Below are positions 51,596 through 60,659 of a stretch of DNA of 64,000 bases, in pieces. The stretch is taken from contig JAJLPB010000003.1 in assembly GCA_025548565.1 (NCBI GenBank), positions 248,001 through 312,000 on the forward strand, read 5' to 3'. Source of the stretch: Rugamonas sp. A1-17 (GTDB lineage Bacteria; Pseudomonadota; Gammaproteobacteria; Burkholderiales; Burkholderiaceae_D). Below the pieces are notes generated by a model. That model searched no databases and was not told the origin of the DNA. It worked only from the letters and a program-made list of their open reading frames with translations. Both the position numbers and the translations under genes were made by a program. The stretch's first letter is position 1; each line of letters starts with the position of its first letter.

Positions 51596-52428
51596 ACAAC
51601 CGGCGCGCACTGATGATGATGGCGCTGGCCGTCGTACTGGGACTGGTGGCGGTGGTGCTGGCCTCGCGCTGGCTGCTGCGCCAGACGCCCGCGTCGGCCA
51701 ACAAGATCGTGGTCGCCGCCACCGATGTGAGCCTGGGCCAGCGCCTGACGCCGGAGATGCTCAAGGCGATCGACTGGCCGGCCGAGAGCCTGCCGCGCGG
51801 CGCCATCCGCGACGGCACCAAGCTGGCGGGCCGCGTGCTGAAAACCAGCGTGCTGCGCGACGAGCCCCTGACCGAGGCCAAGCTGGCGCCGGCCGGCACG
51901 CTGGGCGGCTTGTCGGCGTTGATCTCGGAAGGCAAGCGCGCCATCACCGTCCGGGTCAACGACGTGGTGGGCGTGGCGGGTTTCGCGTTGCCGGGGAATT
52001 TTGTCGACATCATCGTCAACACGCAGGCCGCCGCCACAGGCAACGAGAACGCGATCTCCAAGATCGTGCTGGAACGGATACTGGTGCTGGCCGTGGCGCA
52101 GGAAGTGGGCCGCGACGAGACCAAGCCGCGCGTGGTCAATGCCGTGACGCTGGAGGTGACGCCGGCGCAGGCCGAGAACATCGACCTGGCGCGCAGTGTC
52201 GGCACGCTGTCGCTGGTGCTGCGCAACCAGGTCGATCCGCGTCCGGGCGTGACCGACGGCGCCACCAAGAGCAGCTTACTGGGCATCGCCAGGGCGCCGG
52301 CTCCGGCTCCGGCCGAACCGCCGGCGGCCGCGCCCAAGCCGCATGCGCAGCTGGCGCAGGCCGCGCCGCGCAGCCGGCCTTGCGTCGGCGTGATCGCCGG
52401 CGTGCAGCGCACGCAGGAATGCCTGTGA
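51592..52428 (+). CDS. cpaB: Flp pilus assembly protein CpaB/RcpC
   Basis: This 278-residue protein has one N-terminal membrane segment, then an SAF domain (residues about 38-100; KIVVAATDVSLGQRLTPEML) and the RcpC/CpaB region with AITVRVNDVVGVAGF. It ends in a Pro/Ala-rich tail. CpaB is a periplasmic component thought to modulate the secretin pore. Its ATG overlaps the stop of the ATPase gene, and cpaC begins 7 bp after it. Confidence 0.9.
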   Translation: MNNRRALMMMALAVVLGLVAVVLASRWLLRQTPASANKIVVAATDVSLGQRLTPEMLKAIDWPAESLPRGAIRDGTKLAGRVLKTSVLRDEPLTEAKLAPAGTLGGLSALISEGKRAITVRVNDVVGVAGFALPGNFVDIIVNTQAAATGNENAISKIVLERILVLAVAQEVGRDETKPRVVNAVTLEVTPAQAENIDLARSVGTLSLVLRNQVDPRPGVTDGATKSSLLGIARAPAPAPAEPPAAAPKPHAQLAQAAPRSRPCVGVIAGVQRTQECL

Positions 52429-52435
52429 ACCCGCC

Positions 52436-53950
52436 ATGACGACACTACGATACGCGGCACTGATGCTGGCGGTGGCGAACCAGTGGCCGGCGGCGGCCGC
52501 CACGAACAACAACGCCGATCTGCCTGCGCTCGCGCGTCCGGCGGCGGCCTTGTCCGGCGCCGCTCCCGTGCGGACGGCGCCGGATGGGATGCCGCGCGAA
52601 TCGGTGGGCCTGCGCTGCAGCGGCAAGGCGGCCACGCCGGGCAGCCTGACGCTCGCGCTGGGCAAGTCGACGCTGATGCGCATGCCGGAAGCGGTGGCTG
52701 CGCGCAGCGTCGGCAATCCGGCCGTGCTGCAGGCGATGCTGGTGGCGCCCGACACGCTGTATGTGGTCGGTGCCGATATCGGCAGCAGCAATATGATCGT
52801 GCAGGGACGCAGCGGCATGTGCAACGTGATCGAGGTGGTGGTCGGCATCGATCCCGCCGCGCTGCAGGACGCCCTGGCCGCGCTGATGCCGGAGCAGAAA
52901 GACATCCACGTCAGCGCGGCCGGCGACACGCTGGTCATCAGCGGCACGGTCGACGATGCGCCGACGGCGGCGCGGGTGCTGGAGCTGGCCTCCGCGTTCG
53001 TGCGGCGCCCGGCGCAGGCGCTGGAGACGGCCAGGGGCGACAAGGGCGCCGCACCTGCGGCAGCGGCCGCGCCGCCGGCACCGCAGGCTGGCGCCGTCGC
53101 TGGCGCCGCGCGCATCGTCAACTTCCTCAACGTCGGCGCACCGCAGCAGGTGATGTTGGAAGTGAAGATCGCCGAGGTCTCCAAGACGCTGCTGGACAAG
53201 CTGGAGGCCGGTGTGTCCCTGGGCTTTGGCGGCGGCAGTTGGAACACCACGCTGGCATCGAGCTTCATCAGCGGTACGTTGAAAGGTCTGCTCAACGCCG
53301 GCAAGGCCACAGGCAACCACTTGAACATCGCCGCCGAAAAGCAGGATGGCCTGGTGCGCATCCTGGCCGAGCCGACGGTGATGGCGATCAGCGGCCAGGA
53401 GGGCAGCTTCCTGGCGGGCGGCAAAATCTTCGTGCCGGTCGCGCAGGACAACAACAAGGTCACGCTGGAGGAAAAGGAGTTCGGCGTCGGCCTGCACTTC
53501 ACGCCCACCGTGCTGGCCGGCGGCCGCATCAACCTGCGCGTGGCGCCGGAAGTGTCGGAGCTGTCGCGCGAAGGCATAGGCATCTCGGCGGCCGGCTTCT
53601 CGGGCGGCGCCATCCTGCCGCTGATCACCACGCGCCGCGCCGCCACCACGGTCGAACTGTTCGACGGCCAGAGCTTCGCCATCGGAGGCCTGATCAGCAA
53701 CAACCAGACCACCAACATCCGCGGCCTGCCGGTGCTGGGTGAGCTGCCGGTGTTGGGGGCGCTGTTCCGCAGCACTGACTTCCAGCAGGACCGCACCGAG
53801 CTGCTGTTCGTCGTCACGCCGCACCTGGTCAAGCCGCTGCCGCCGAACTACAAACTGCCGACCGACGACGTGACGACGCCGACCCGCACCCAGCTCTTCC
53901 TCGAAGGGCGCATGGAGGGGGCTCCGCCCCCGAGCACCGACCGCAAATAA
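52436..53950 (+). CDS. cpaC: Flp pilus secretin CpaC/RcpA
   Basis: This 504-residue protein has a signal peptide, an N-terminal pilus-secretin domain with a BON-like segment (LQDALAALMPEQ), and a C-terminal secretin domain. The typical end is IRGLPVLGELPVLGALFRS followed by ELLFVVTPHLV. It forms the outer-membrane pore for the Flp fibre. It starts 7 bp after cpaB. A Pro/Ala-rich linker separates the two halves. Confidence 0.93.
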   Translation: MTTLRYAALMLAVANQWPAAAATNNNADLPALARPAAALSGAAPVRTAPDGMPRESVGLRCSGKAATPGSLTLALGKSTLMRMPEAVAARSVGNPAVLQAMLVAPDTLYVVGADIGSSNMIVQGRSGMCNVIEVVVGIDPAALQDALAALMPEQKDIHVSAAGDTLVISGTVDDAPTAARVLELASAFVRRPAQALETARGDKGAAPAAAAAPPAPQAGAVAGAARIVNFLNVGAPQQVMLEVKIAEVSKTLLDKLEAGVSLGFGGGSWNTTLASSFISGTLKGLLNAGKATGNHLNIAAEKQDGLVRILAEPTVMAISGQEGSFLAGGKIFVPVAQDNNKVTLEEKEFGVGLHFTPTVLAGGRINLRVAPEVSELSREGIGISAAGFSGGAILPLITTRRAATTVELFDGQSFAIGGLISNNQTTNIRGLPVLGELPVLGALFRSTDFQQDRTELLFVVTPHLVKPLPPNYKLPTDDVTTPTRTQLFLEGRMEGAPPPSTDRK

Positions 53951-53963
53951 ACGGGATACGACA

Positions 53964-54242
53964 ATGCGACATCTACTTAGCCTGCCGCTGGCATGCATGC
54001 TGGCCTCTTGCGCCCTGCAACTCACGCCCACCACGCCGCAATGGGACCGGAACTTCGGCATCGTCACCCGCGTCACGCTGGCGCAGCAGGCCATCGACAC
54101 GGAGGCGGGCCGCAATCGCGATCCGGTCGCCGGCATGAACGGCCGCGCCGCGCACGCCGCCTACGAGCGGTACCAGAAGGCCAACAGCGAACCGCCGGCG
54201 CAGCCCTCCGCATTCACCATCGGCGTCAGCGGCACCAAATAG
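53964..54242 (+). CDS. Small tad-operon lipoprotein
   Basis: This 92-residue protein has a lipobox (LASC, Cys about residue 16) and no other recognised domain. Position between the secretin and CpaE matches that of a CpaD-like outer-membrane lipoprotein or secretin pilotin, but it is much shorter than CpaD. It probably helps localise the secretin. Family not recognised. Confidence 0.72.
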   Translation: MRHLLSLPLACMLASCALQLTPTTPQWDRNFGIVTRVTLAQQAIDTEAGRNRDPVAGMNGRAAHAAYERYQKANSEPPAQPSAFTIGVSGTK

Positions 54243-54282
54243 CCGCATCAAAATAGCGGCGCAAATAAAGCGAGGAATGAAT

Positions 54283-55455
54283 ATGAAAGCACTGATGATC
54301 AGCAAGGACAGCTTGCTGCATGCCGAAGTCGCCGCGCAGGGTTCCGCGCGCATGCCCGCCGTGCAGCTGGTGGCGTCGCGCAACGGGCTGCGCGACGCGG
54401 TGGAACGCCAGCTGCCGGAGATGCCGGAGCTGGTCATCCTCGACGCCAGCGACGTCGGGCCCGACGAGGCGGAACTGGTCGAACGCCTGAGCAAGCTGTA
54501 TCCGTCGTCCTCCTTCATGCTGTTGGCGCGCGAGCCGCAGCAGGACTTGCTGATCCGCGCCATGCGCGCCGGCATGCGCGAGGTGCTGCAGCTGCCGCTG
54601 GTGCACAGCGCCTTCCACGAGTCGATGAGCCGCATCGAGCTGGCGGCGGGCGTGAGCCAGACGCGCGACGGCAAGGTGCTGGCCTTCATCTCCTGCAAGG
54701 GCGGCAGCGGCGCGACCTTCTTGTCGACCAACTTCGGCTACGCGCTGGCCGCGCTGGCCGACAAGAAGGTGCTGCTGATCGACCTGCACGGCCAGTTCGG
54801 CGACGCGACCTTGTACGTGTCGGACCAGAAGCCGGGGATGACGCTGTCCGACATCTGCGCGCAGATCAGCCGCATGGACGGCGCCTTCCTCGATTCCTGC
54901 CTGGTGCACGTGGCGTCGAACTTCGGCGTGCTGGCGGCGGCCGACGATCCCAATCACGCGGTCGACATGAAGCCGGAGCACATGGACGCCATCCTGCGCC
55001 TGGCGCGCCAGCACTACGACTTCATCGTGCTCGATGTGGGCCGCCAGATCGACGCCATCTCGCTGCGCGCGCTGGACCAGGCGGACGTGATCCACCCGGT
55101 GCTGCAACTGGCGCTGCCGGACATCCGCGACGGCCGCCGCCTGCTGGACATCTTCCGCTCGCTGGGCTACCCGGGCGAGCGTATCCGGCTGATCGTCAAC
55201 CGCTACGAAAAGGGCGGCAAGCTGCGGCTGATCGACCTGGAACAGGCGCTGGGCGCGGACGTGGTGCACACGGTGCCGAACGATTATCTGTCGGCCACGG
55301 ATTCGGTCAACCAGGGCATACCGGTGCTGCAGCTGTCGCGCAGCAGCGCGGTGGCGCGCAGCCTGGCCGAGCTGGTGGAACTGGTGACGGCGCGGCGGGT
55401 CTCGGAGAGCAAGGGCCTGTTCGACCGCCTGTTCGGCCGCAACGACAACGATTGA
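54283..55455 (+). CDS. cpaE: Flp pilus assembly ATPase CpaE/TadZ
   Basis: This 390-residue protein has an N-terminal receiver-like domain (about residues 1-120) without the usual phospho-acceptor context. A ParA/MinD-type ATPase domain follows, with KGGSGATF, where the second Walker lysine is Ala, and IDLHGQFGDATLY. CpaE/TadZ localises the pilus machine to the pole. The ATG at 54283 has better spacing from GAGGA than the ATG at 54277. It ends inside a short overlap region before cpaF. Confidence 0.9.
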   Translation: MKALMISKDSLLHAEVAAQGSARMPAVQLVASRNGLRDAVERQLPEMPELVILDASDVGPDEAELVERLSKLYPSSSFMLLAREPQQDLLIRAMRAGMREVLQLPLVHSAFHESMSRIELAAGVSQTRDGKVLAFISCKGGSGATFLSTNFGYALAALADKKVLLIDLHGQFGDATLYVSDQKPGMTLSDICAQISRMDGAFLDSCLVHVASNFGVLAAADDPNHAVDMKPEHMDAILRLARQHYDFIVLDVGRQIDAISLRALDQADVIHPVLQLALPDIRDGRRLLDIFRSLGYPGERIRLIVNRYEKGGKLRLIDLEQALGADVVHTVPNDYLSATDSVNQGIPVLQLSRSSAVARSLAELVELVTARRVSESKGLFDRLFGRNDND

Positions 55456-55475
55456 CCAAGACAGCGGAGGATGAC

Positions 55476-56822
55476 ATGAGCTTACGCGAACGGCTGGCTT
55501 CCCCGGACGACAAGCGCCACGGCGTCAACGGCCCACCGGGCCTGGCGGCTGCGGCCTATCAGGAGCTGAAGAAGAGCATGCACCAGACGATACTGGACCG
55601 TATCGACCTGGAACGCCTGAAGCGCCTCACGCCCGAGCAGTTCAAGCACGAGCTGGCGCTGCTGGTCCAGCGCATCATCGAGGAAGAGCGCATCGTGCTC
55701 AATCAGCACGAGCGGCATAGTCTGGTGCTCGACATCCAACACGAGATGCTGGGCTTCGGGCCGCTGGAGCCGCTGCTGGCCGATCCCGGCGTGTCCGACA
55801 TCCTGGTCAACACCTGCGCCCAAGTCTATGTCGAACGCGCCGGCCGGCTGGAGCTGACCGACGTCACCTTCAACGACAACGCCCACCTGATGAAGATCAT
55901 CGAGAAGATCGTCTCGCGCGTGGGCCGGCGCGTGGACGAATCGAGCCCGATGGTCGACGCCCGGCTGCCGGACGGCTCGCGCGTGAACGCCATCATTCCG
56001 CCGCTGGCGATCGATGGCCCCATTCTGTCGATAAGGCGCTTCGCCGTCACGCCGCTGACGGTGCAGAACCTGCTCGACTACCGCAGCCTGACGCCGCCGA
56101 TGATGGAGGTGCTCAAGGCGCTGGGCCAGGCCAAGGTCAACATCCTGATCTCCGGCGGCACCGGCAGCGGCAAGACCACCATGCTGAACGTGCTGTCCGG
56201 CTTCATCCCGGCGGCGGAACGCATCGTCACCATCGAGGACGCGGCGGAGCTGCAGATGCGCCAGCCGCATGTGGTGCGGCTGGAGACCCGGCCGCCCAAC
56301 ATCGAGGGCAAGGGCGAGGTCAATCAGCGCTCGCTGGTGCGCAACGCGCTGCGCATGCGGCCGGACCGCATCATCCTCGGCGAGGTGCGCGGGCCGGAGG
56401 CGTTGGACATGCTGCAGGCGATGAACACCGGTCATGAGGGCTCGCTGGCCACCATCCACTCGAACACCCCGCGCGACGCCTTGTCGCGGCTGGAGAACAT
56501 GGTCGGCATGACCGGCCTGAATCTGACGCCGCGCGCCACGCGGCAGCAGATCTGCTCCGCCATCACGGTGGTGATGCAGGTGTCGCGGCTGACCGACGGC
56601 ACGCGCAAGCTGGTCAGCCTGCAGGAGATCACCGGCATGGAGGGTGATGTGATCGCCATGCACGAGATCTTCCGCTACGAGCAAAAGGGCGTGGATGCCA
56701 ACGGCAAGGTGCTGGGCCGCTTCTCCGCCACCGGCGTGCGGCCGCGCTTTGCCGACCGCTTGCGCATGTTCGGCGTGCCGGTGGCCGATACCGTGTTCGA
56801 CCCCGACAAGATCTACGAGTAG
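55476..56822 (+). CDS. cpaF: Flp pilus motor ATPase CpaF/TadA
   Basis: This 448-residue protein matches the VirB11/CpaF secretion ATPases. It has Walker [11 protein letters not shown], an Asp box [10 protein letters not shown], and the His box region [15 protein letters not shown]. It powers both extension and, in some species, retraction of the Flp pilus. The ATG at 55476 follows GGAGG; a TTG at 55452 overlapping cpaE is less likely. TadB follows by 4 bp. Confidence 0.94.
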   Translation: MSLRERLASPDDKRHGVNGPPGLAAAAYQELKKSMHQTILDRIDLERLKRLTPEQFKHELALLVQRIIEEERIVLNQHERHSLVLDIQHEMLGFGPLEPLLADPGVSDILVNTCAQVYVERAGRLELTDVTFNDNAHLMKIIEKIVSRVGRRVDESSPMVDARLPDGSRVNAIIPPLAIDGPILSIRRFAVTPLTVQNLLDYRSLTPPMMEVLKALGQAKVNILISGGTGSGKTTMLNVLSGFIPAAERIVTIEDAAELQMRQPHVVRLETRPPNIEGKGEVNQRSLVRNALRMRPDRIILGEVRGPEALDMLQAMNTGHEGSLATIHSNTPRDALSRLENMVGMTGLNLTPRATRQQICSAITVVMQVSRLTDGTRKLVSLQEITGMEGDVIAMHEIFRYEQKGVDANGKVLGRFSATGVRPRFADRLRMFGVPVADTVFDPDKIYE

Positions 56823-56826
56823 CGGC

Positions 56827-57804
56827 ATGGACGGAGTCTTCACCGCCTTCGAGGTGCTGCTGTTCGCCGCCGTGATCCTGCTGATCGAGGGCGCCTGGCT
56901 ATGGTGGTCGGGCGCGCACGGCAGCGGCGCCCGGCGCATCGCCAAGCGCTTGCGGCTGATGGCGGCGCGCGGGGAGCGCGGCGGGGAGCGCATCGATATC
57001 CTCAAACAGCGCTGCTACAGCCGCAATCCGGCGCTGGAAAAGCTCTTGCGCCGCATCGGCCGCCTGGCGGCGCTGGACCGGCTGCTGCTGCAGGCGGGCG
57101 TGCGCTGGTCCGTGGCGCAGTTCATCGCCTGCTTGCTGGCGTTGCTGGTGCCAGGCCTGCTGCTGCCGGGCATGCTGAACATGCCGGCGCTGGCGGGGGC
57201 CGCGCTGACGGCGCTGATCGTGTCGCTGCCGTGGGCGATGCTGATGCGCACGCGGCGCGCGCGCCTGCTCAAGCTGGAGCAGCAGCTGCCGGAGGCCGCC
57301 GATTTTCTCGGCAGGGCGCTGCGCGCCGGCCACTCCTTCGCCAATGTCATGCAGATGGTCGGCGAGGAGCTGCCGGAGCCGATCGCCGGCGAATTCAAGT
57401 TTGCCTACGAAGAGATCAACTACGGCGTGCCGATGAACGAGGCCTTGCATAACCTGGCGATACGCGTGCCGCTGACCGACCTGCGCTACCTGGTGATCGC
57501 GGTGCTGATACAGCGCGAGTCGGGCGGCAACCTGGCCGAAGTCCTGGGCAACATCAGCCGGCTGATACGCGCCCGCCTGCGCCTGATGGCGCAGGTGCGC
57601 GTGATGTCGGCCGAGGGGCGGATGTCGGCCTGGATACTGGGACTGCTGCCGCTGGGCGTACTGGCGCTGATGATGCTCATCAATCCCGCCTACGTGCGGG
57701 TGCTGTGGACCGATCCGGTCGGCGTCACGCTGACGTGGTACACGCTGGCGATGGCGGCGGGCGGCGTGCTGTGGATGCGCAAGCTGATACGCATACGGGT
57801 GTGA
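56827..57804 (+). CDS. tadB: Flp pilus inner-membrane protein TadB
   Basis: This 325-residue protein has two N-terminal-half membrane segments and a T2SSF/GspF-type domain (LPEAADFLGRALRAGHSF). Two C-terminal membrane segments follow. It forms the platform on which CpaF acts. It is 4 bp after cpaF and 10 bp before tadC, indicating one transcript. Confidence 0.92.
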   Translation: MDGVFTAFEVLLFAAVILLIEGAWLWWSGAHGSGARRIAKRLRLMAARGERGGERIDILKQRCYSRNPALEKLLRRIGRLAALDRLLLQAGVRWSVAQFIACLLALLVPGLLLPGMLNMPALAGAALTALIVSLPWAMLMRTRRARLLKLEQQLPEAADFLGRALRAGHSFANVMQMVGEELPEPIAGEFKFAYEEINYGVPMNEALHNLAIRVPLTDLRYLVIAVLIQRESGGNLAEVLGNISRLIRARLRLMAQVRVMSAEGRMSAWILGLLPLGVLALMMLINPAYVRVLWTDPVGVTLTWYTLAMAAGGVLWMRKLIRIRV

Positions 57805-57814
57805 GGAGCGCGGC

Positions 57815-58750
57815 ATGGATATCCGGCAGATCATTTTCCTCCTGATCGTTTTCGCGGTGGTGGCGGGCGTAGCGCTGGTGGCGCTGCTGGGCTTTTCATC
57901 GGTGCCGATACGCGACCGGCTCAATGGCTTCAAGGGGCCGGCGGAATCGACGGCGCCAACGGAGGGCGGCTGGGTGGAGAAGGTTGCGCATGCGGCGCAG
58001 CCGTTTTCGCGGCTGTCGCTGCCGGAGGAGGGCTGGGAGCGTTCGCCGCTGCGCACCCGCTTCATGAACGCGGGTTGGCGCAGCGCGTCGGCGCCGTCGC
58101 TGTACTTCGCCGCCAAGACGCTGCTGTCGCTGGGGCTTCCGTCCCTGCTGGCGTTGCTGGCCGCCGCGACGCTGGAGAATGCGCTGAACAAGGGCTTCGT
58201 CTATCTGCTGCTGATGACGGCGGCCTTCGGCTATTATTTGCCGAACGCTGTCCTGTCGCGCAGGGCCGCAAGCCGTTGCCGCGAAATCTTCGAGAACTTC
58301 CCGGATGCGCTGGACCTGCTCACCGTCTGCGTGGAGGCGGGCCTGAGCCTGGAGCGCGCGATGGCCAAGGTGGCCGGCGAGATCCACATCAAAAGCGTGG
58401 CGCTGGCGCAGGAACTCCAGCTTGCGCTGATGGAGATGCGCGCTGGCTTCAGCAAGGAGAAAGCCTTGCGCAACCTGGCTTTGCGCAGCGGCGTCGAGGA
58501 CGTCGACACGCTGGTGGCGATGCTGATTCAGTCGGAGCGCTTCGGCACCAGCATGGGCGAGTCGCTGCGGGTGCACTCGGATAATCTGCGCGCCAAGCGC
58601 AGCATGATCGCCGAGGAGGCAGCCGCCAAGATCGCATTGAAGCTGTTGTTCCCGCTGATCTTCTGCATCTTCCCGACGTTGATGCTGGTGTTGATCGGCC
58701 CCGCCGGCATCCAGATTTTCCGGATGCTGCCAACCATGCTGGGAAAATAG
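57815..58750 (+). CDS. tadC: Flp pilus inner-membrane protein TadC
   Basis: This 311-residue protein has membrane segments at the N-terminus and around 105-150. A T2SSF domain (NFPDALDLLTVCVEAGLSLE) and C-terminal membrane segments (FPLIFCIFPTLMLVLIGPAG) complete it. It pairs with TadB in the platform. The next gene starts 6 bp downstream. Confidence 0.92.
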   Translation: MDIRQIIFLLIVFAVVAGVALVALLGFSSVPIRDRLNGFKGPAESTAPTEGGWVEKVAHAAQPFSRLSLPEEGWERSPLRTRFMNAGWRSASAPSLYFAAKTLLSLGLPSLLALLAAATLENALNKGFVYLLLMTAAFGYYLPNAVLSRRAASRCREIFENFPDALDLLTVCVEAGLSLERAMAKVAGEIHIKSVALAQELQLALMEMRAGFSKEKALRNLALRSGVEDVDTLVAMLIQSERFGTSMGESLRVHSDNLRAKRSMIAEEAAAKIALKLLFPLIFCIFPTLMLVLIGPAGIQIFRMLPTMLGK

Positions 58751-58756
58751 GAGGCG

Positions 58757-59452
58757 ATGATGAAACGTACCCTGGGCGCCGCGTGCACCGGCGCGTTACT
58801 GATGGCGTGCAGCGGCCTGCCGCCCGCACCGGTGCCGGAGGCGGACCGCCAGGCCGCGACCATCACGGCGCTGAGGCAGGCCTGCCTGCGGGATCCGACC
58901 AGCGCGTCAAGATGGGAGCAACTGGGCGTGGCGCTGGAGGCCGGCGGCGAACGCGAACGCGCGGCGACCATGTTCAGGCAGGCCGCCACGCTGCGCGAAC
59001 ACGACGTGCGGCGCGATTACGCGTTGGTGAAGGAGACCGCCGCGCAGGCCAATGCAGGGGCCACGGCCGGCGCATCGATGCCGCGCACGGAGGTGCGGCT
59101 GGTCGGCGCGGCGCTGGTGGAGGTATTGCGCGTCGCCACCGGCGAGGAGGTGGTGGCCGAAGCGCATGGCGTCAGGCTGGAGATCAGCAACGGCAACGGG
59201 GTGGCCGGCGCCGCCGCACGGCTGGCGCGCACGCTGGACGCGGAAGGCATCAAGGCCACGCGCCTGACCAATGTGAAGCCATACGTGGTGTCGATCAGCC
59301 GCATCGAGTACCAGCGCGACCAGCAGCTGCTGGCGCAGGCGCTGTCGCGGCGACTGGGCTTGCCGCTGCAGGCGCAGAGCGCCAAGCTGGCCTACGCCGA
59401 CATGCGCATCGTGCTGGGACGAGACGCGGCGTGGGCCCGCTATCTGAAGTAA
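58757..59452 (+). CDS. TadD-like lipoprotein with C-terminal LytR_C domain
   Basis: This 231-residue protein has a lipobox (LMAC near residue 18). A short TPR-like segment follows (SRWEQLGVALEAGGERERAATMFRQA, here cited in parts), then a C-terminal LytR_C-type domain with LEISNGNGVAGAAARLA. TadD is usually a TPR lipoprotein needed for secretin placement; the added domain may bind cell wall. It ends the tad operon. TadE, TadF and TadG minor pilins are not seen in this window. Confidence 0.78.
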   Translation: MMKRTLGAACTGALLMACSGLPPAPVPEADRQAATITALRQACLRDPTSASRWEQLGVALEAGGERERAATMFRQAATLREHDVRRDYALVKETAAQANAGATAGASMPRTEVRLVGAALVEVLRVATGEEVVAEAHGVRLEISNGNGVAGAAARLARTLDAEGIKATRLTNVKPYVVSISRIEYQRDQQLLAQALSRRLGLPLQAQSAKLAYADMRIVLGRDAAWARYLK

Positions 59453-59457
59453 AAAAA

Positions 59458-59489
59458 ACCGTCCGGGAGGAGTAACCCTCGCGGACGGT
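59458..59489 (-). terminator. Intrinsic terminator of the head-GIN gene
   Basis: ACCGTCCG (59458-59465) pairs with CGGACGGT (59482-59489). On the minus strand the hairpin is followed by a run of eight T, a classical rho-independent terminator. It lies just after the tadD stop and may also slow the opposing transcript. Confidence 0.75.
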
Positions 59490-59532
59490 AAAAACACACC
59501 CATGTGTTTCCTGCTGCGGACTACCGCATTCC

Positions 59533-60309
59533 TTACTGCCAGCTGATGCTGCCCATGCCCCGGGAGCTGGCGTTCCTGTTGGCCGGGTTGCCATACACCT
59601 TGGCCGAACCCATGCCGGATAACTTCATGTTCGCGCTGGTCTTCGCGTACACCGACGCGCTGCCCAGTCCTGATAAATTGACGTCCACCGCGTCGGCGCG
59701 CAGCTGCTGCGCATCGAGGCCGCCCACGCCGCCAAGACTGGCGTGCAGCTGCCTGGTCTGGCCCGCCATTTCAATGTGGCCGGTGCCGTTCAGGTGCAGG
59801 TCGACGCTGTCGCTGTTGCCGGCGTTGACGGTCATGCTGCCCACGCCGCCCAGCTTGACGTCGACGTCGCGGTACTGTGCGTTGACCCTGAGCGAGCCGG
59901 CGCCGTTCAACGCCAGGCGCAGCTTGTCGCCGCTGAAGCCATTCACTTCGGTGGACCCGACGCCGCCCGACACCACCTGTTGCAGGTTCGGCAGCGTCAG
60001 TTCCGCGCGCAGCTCGCGCTTGTTGCCGAAGCCGAAGCTGAAGCCGCGGCTCTTGACTGTGCCGATGTGCAGGGTATCGCCCGTCTGCTCCACCGTCACT
60101 TTTTTCAGCGCGTCAGCCTCTCCGTATAGAGTCAGCGACGCGACTGGACCTTGCCGGACCTTGAGGCTGATGACGCCATCAAGATCGATGTTGACGGCGC
60201 GCGCATCGACGCTGCGGTTTTCGCTGATCACATCGGCGGCCAGCGCGGCGTGGGTGCCGCTGCACAGTACCGTGGCCAGCATCGCAGCCTTCAGATATTT
60301 TTTCATCAT
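59533..60309 (-). CDS. Secreted head-GIN domain (DUF2807) protein
   Basis: This 258-residue protein has a signal peptide ending ALA and a repetitive right-handed beta-helix of the DUF2807/head-GIN type. Repeats include SGGVGSTEVNGFSGDKL, NGAGSLRVNAQ and GGVGSMTVNAG. The function of the family is unsettled; the protein is exported and probably surface or periplasmic. Two ATGs are possible (60309 and 60306). A short exported peptide gene lies directly upstream on the same strand. Confidence 0.85.
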   Translation of the reverse strand: MMKKYLKAAMLATVLCSGTHAALAADVISENRSVDARAVNIDLDGVISLKVRQGPVASLTLYGEADALKKVTVEQTGDTLHIGTVKSRGFSFGFGNKRELRAELTLPNLQQVVSGGVGSTEVNGFSGDKLRLALNGAGSLRVNAQYRDVDVKLGGVGSMTVNAGNSDSVDLHLNGTGHIEMAGQTRQLHASLGGVGGLDAQQLRADAVDVNLSGLGSASVYAKTSANMKLSGMGSAKVYGNPANRNASSRGMGSISWQ

Positions 60310-60331
60310 GCGCTCCGTCGTCCGGCGTGAA

Positions 60332-60535
60332 TTACAGTGCGGCTTTTTCAGCGGCGGTCAGGCGCTTGGCGCTGACGGTTACGACCTGCATCTTGCTGGT
60401 GTCGGCCTTGGCGACCACCGCTGCCACTGGGGCTGCGGTGTGCAGGGCTGGTACGGCCGCGGTGGCAAACGAGGTGGCGCTGGCGACGACGATTGCTGCG
60501 ACGAAGATGGCTTCCATGTTTTTAGCGATGTTCAT
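60332..60535 (-). CDS. Small exported protein, 67 residues
   Basis: This short protein has a good AAGGAG site 6 bp before the ATG. A hydrophobic segment (AIFVAAIVVASATSFATA) acts as a signal peptide, leaving a mature peptide of about 40 residues. It is not recognised. It precedes the head-GIN gene by 22 bp and is probably in the same operon. Confidence 0.65.
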   Translation of the reverse strand: MNIAKNMEAIFVAAIVVASATSFATAAVPALHTAAPVAAVVAKADTSKMQVVTVSAKRLTAAEKAAL

Positions 60536-60659
60536 TTTGAGCTCCTTGGGTGGTTGGTTTCACTGCGTTTTGTCTTGCGTTGAGTGAACTATAGACAAGG
60601 GCCCTCTGCACAGCCACCGGGATGTGACGAACTGCAAAAACGGGGGGGCAGAATGCGGA

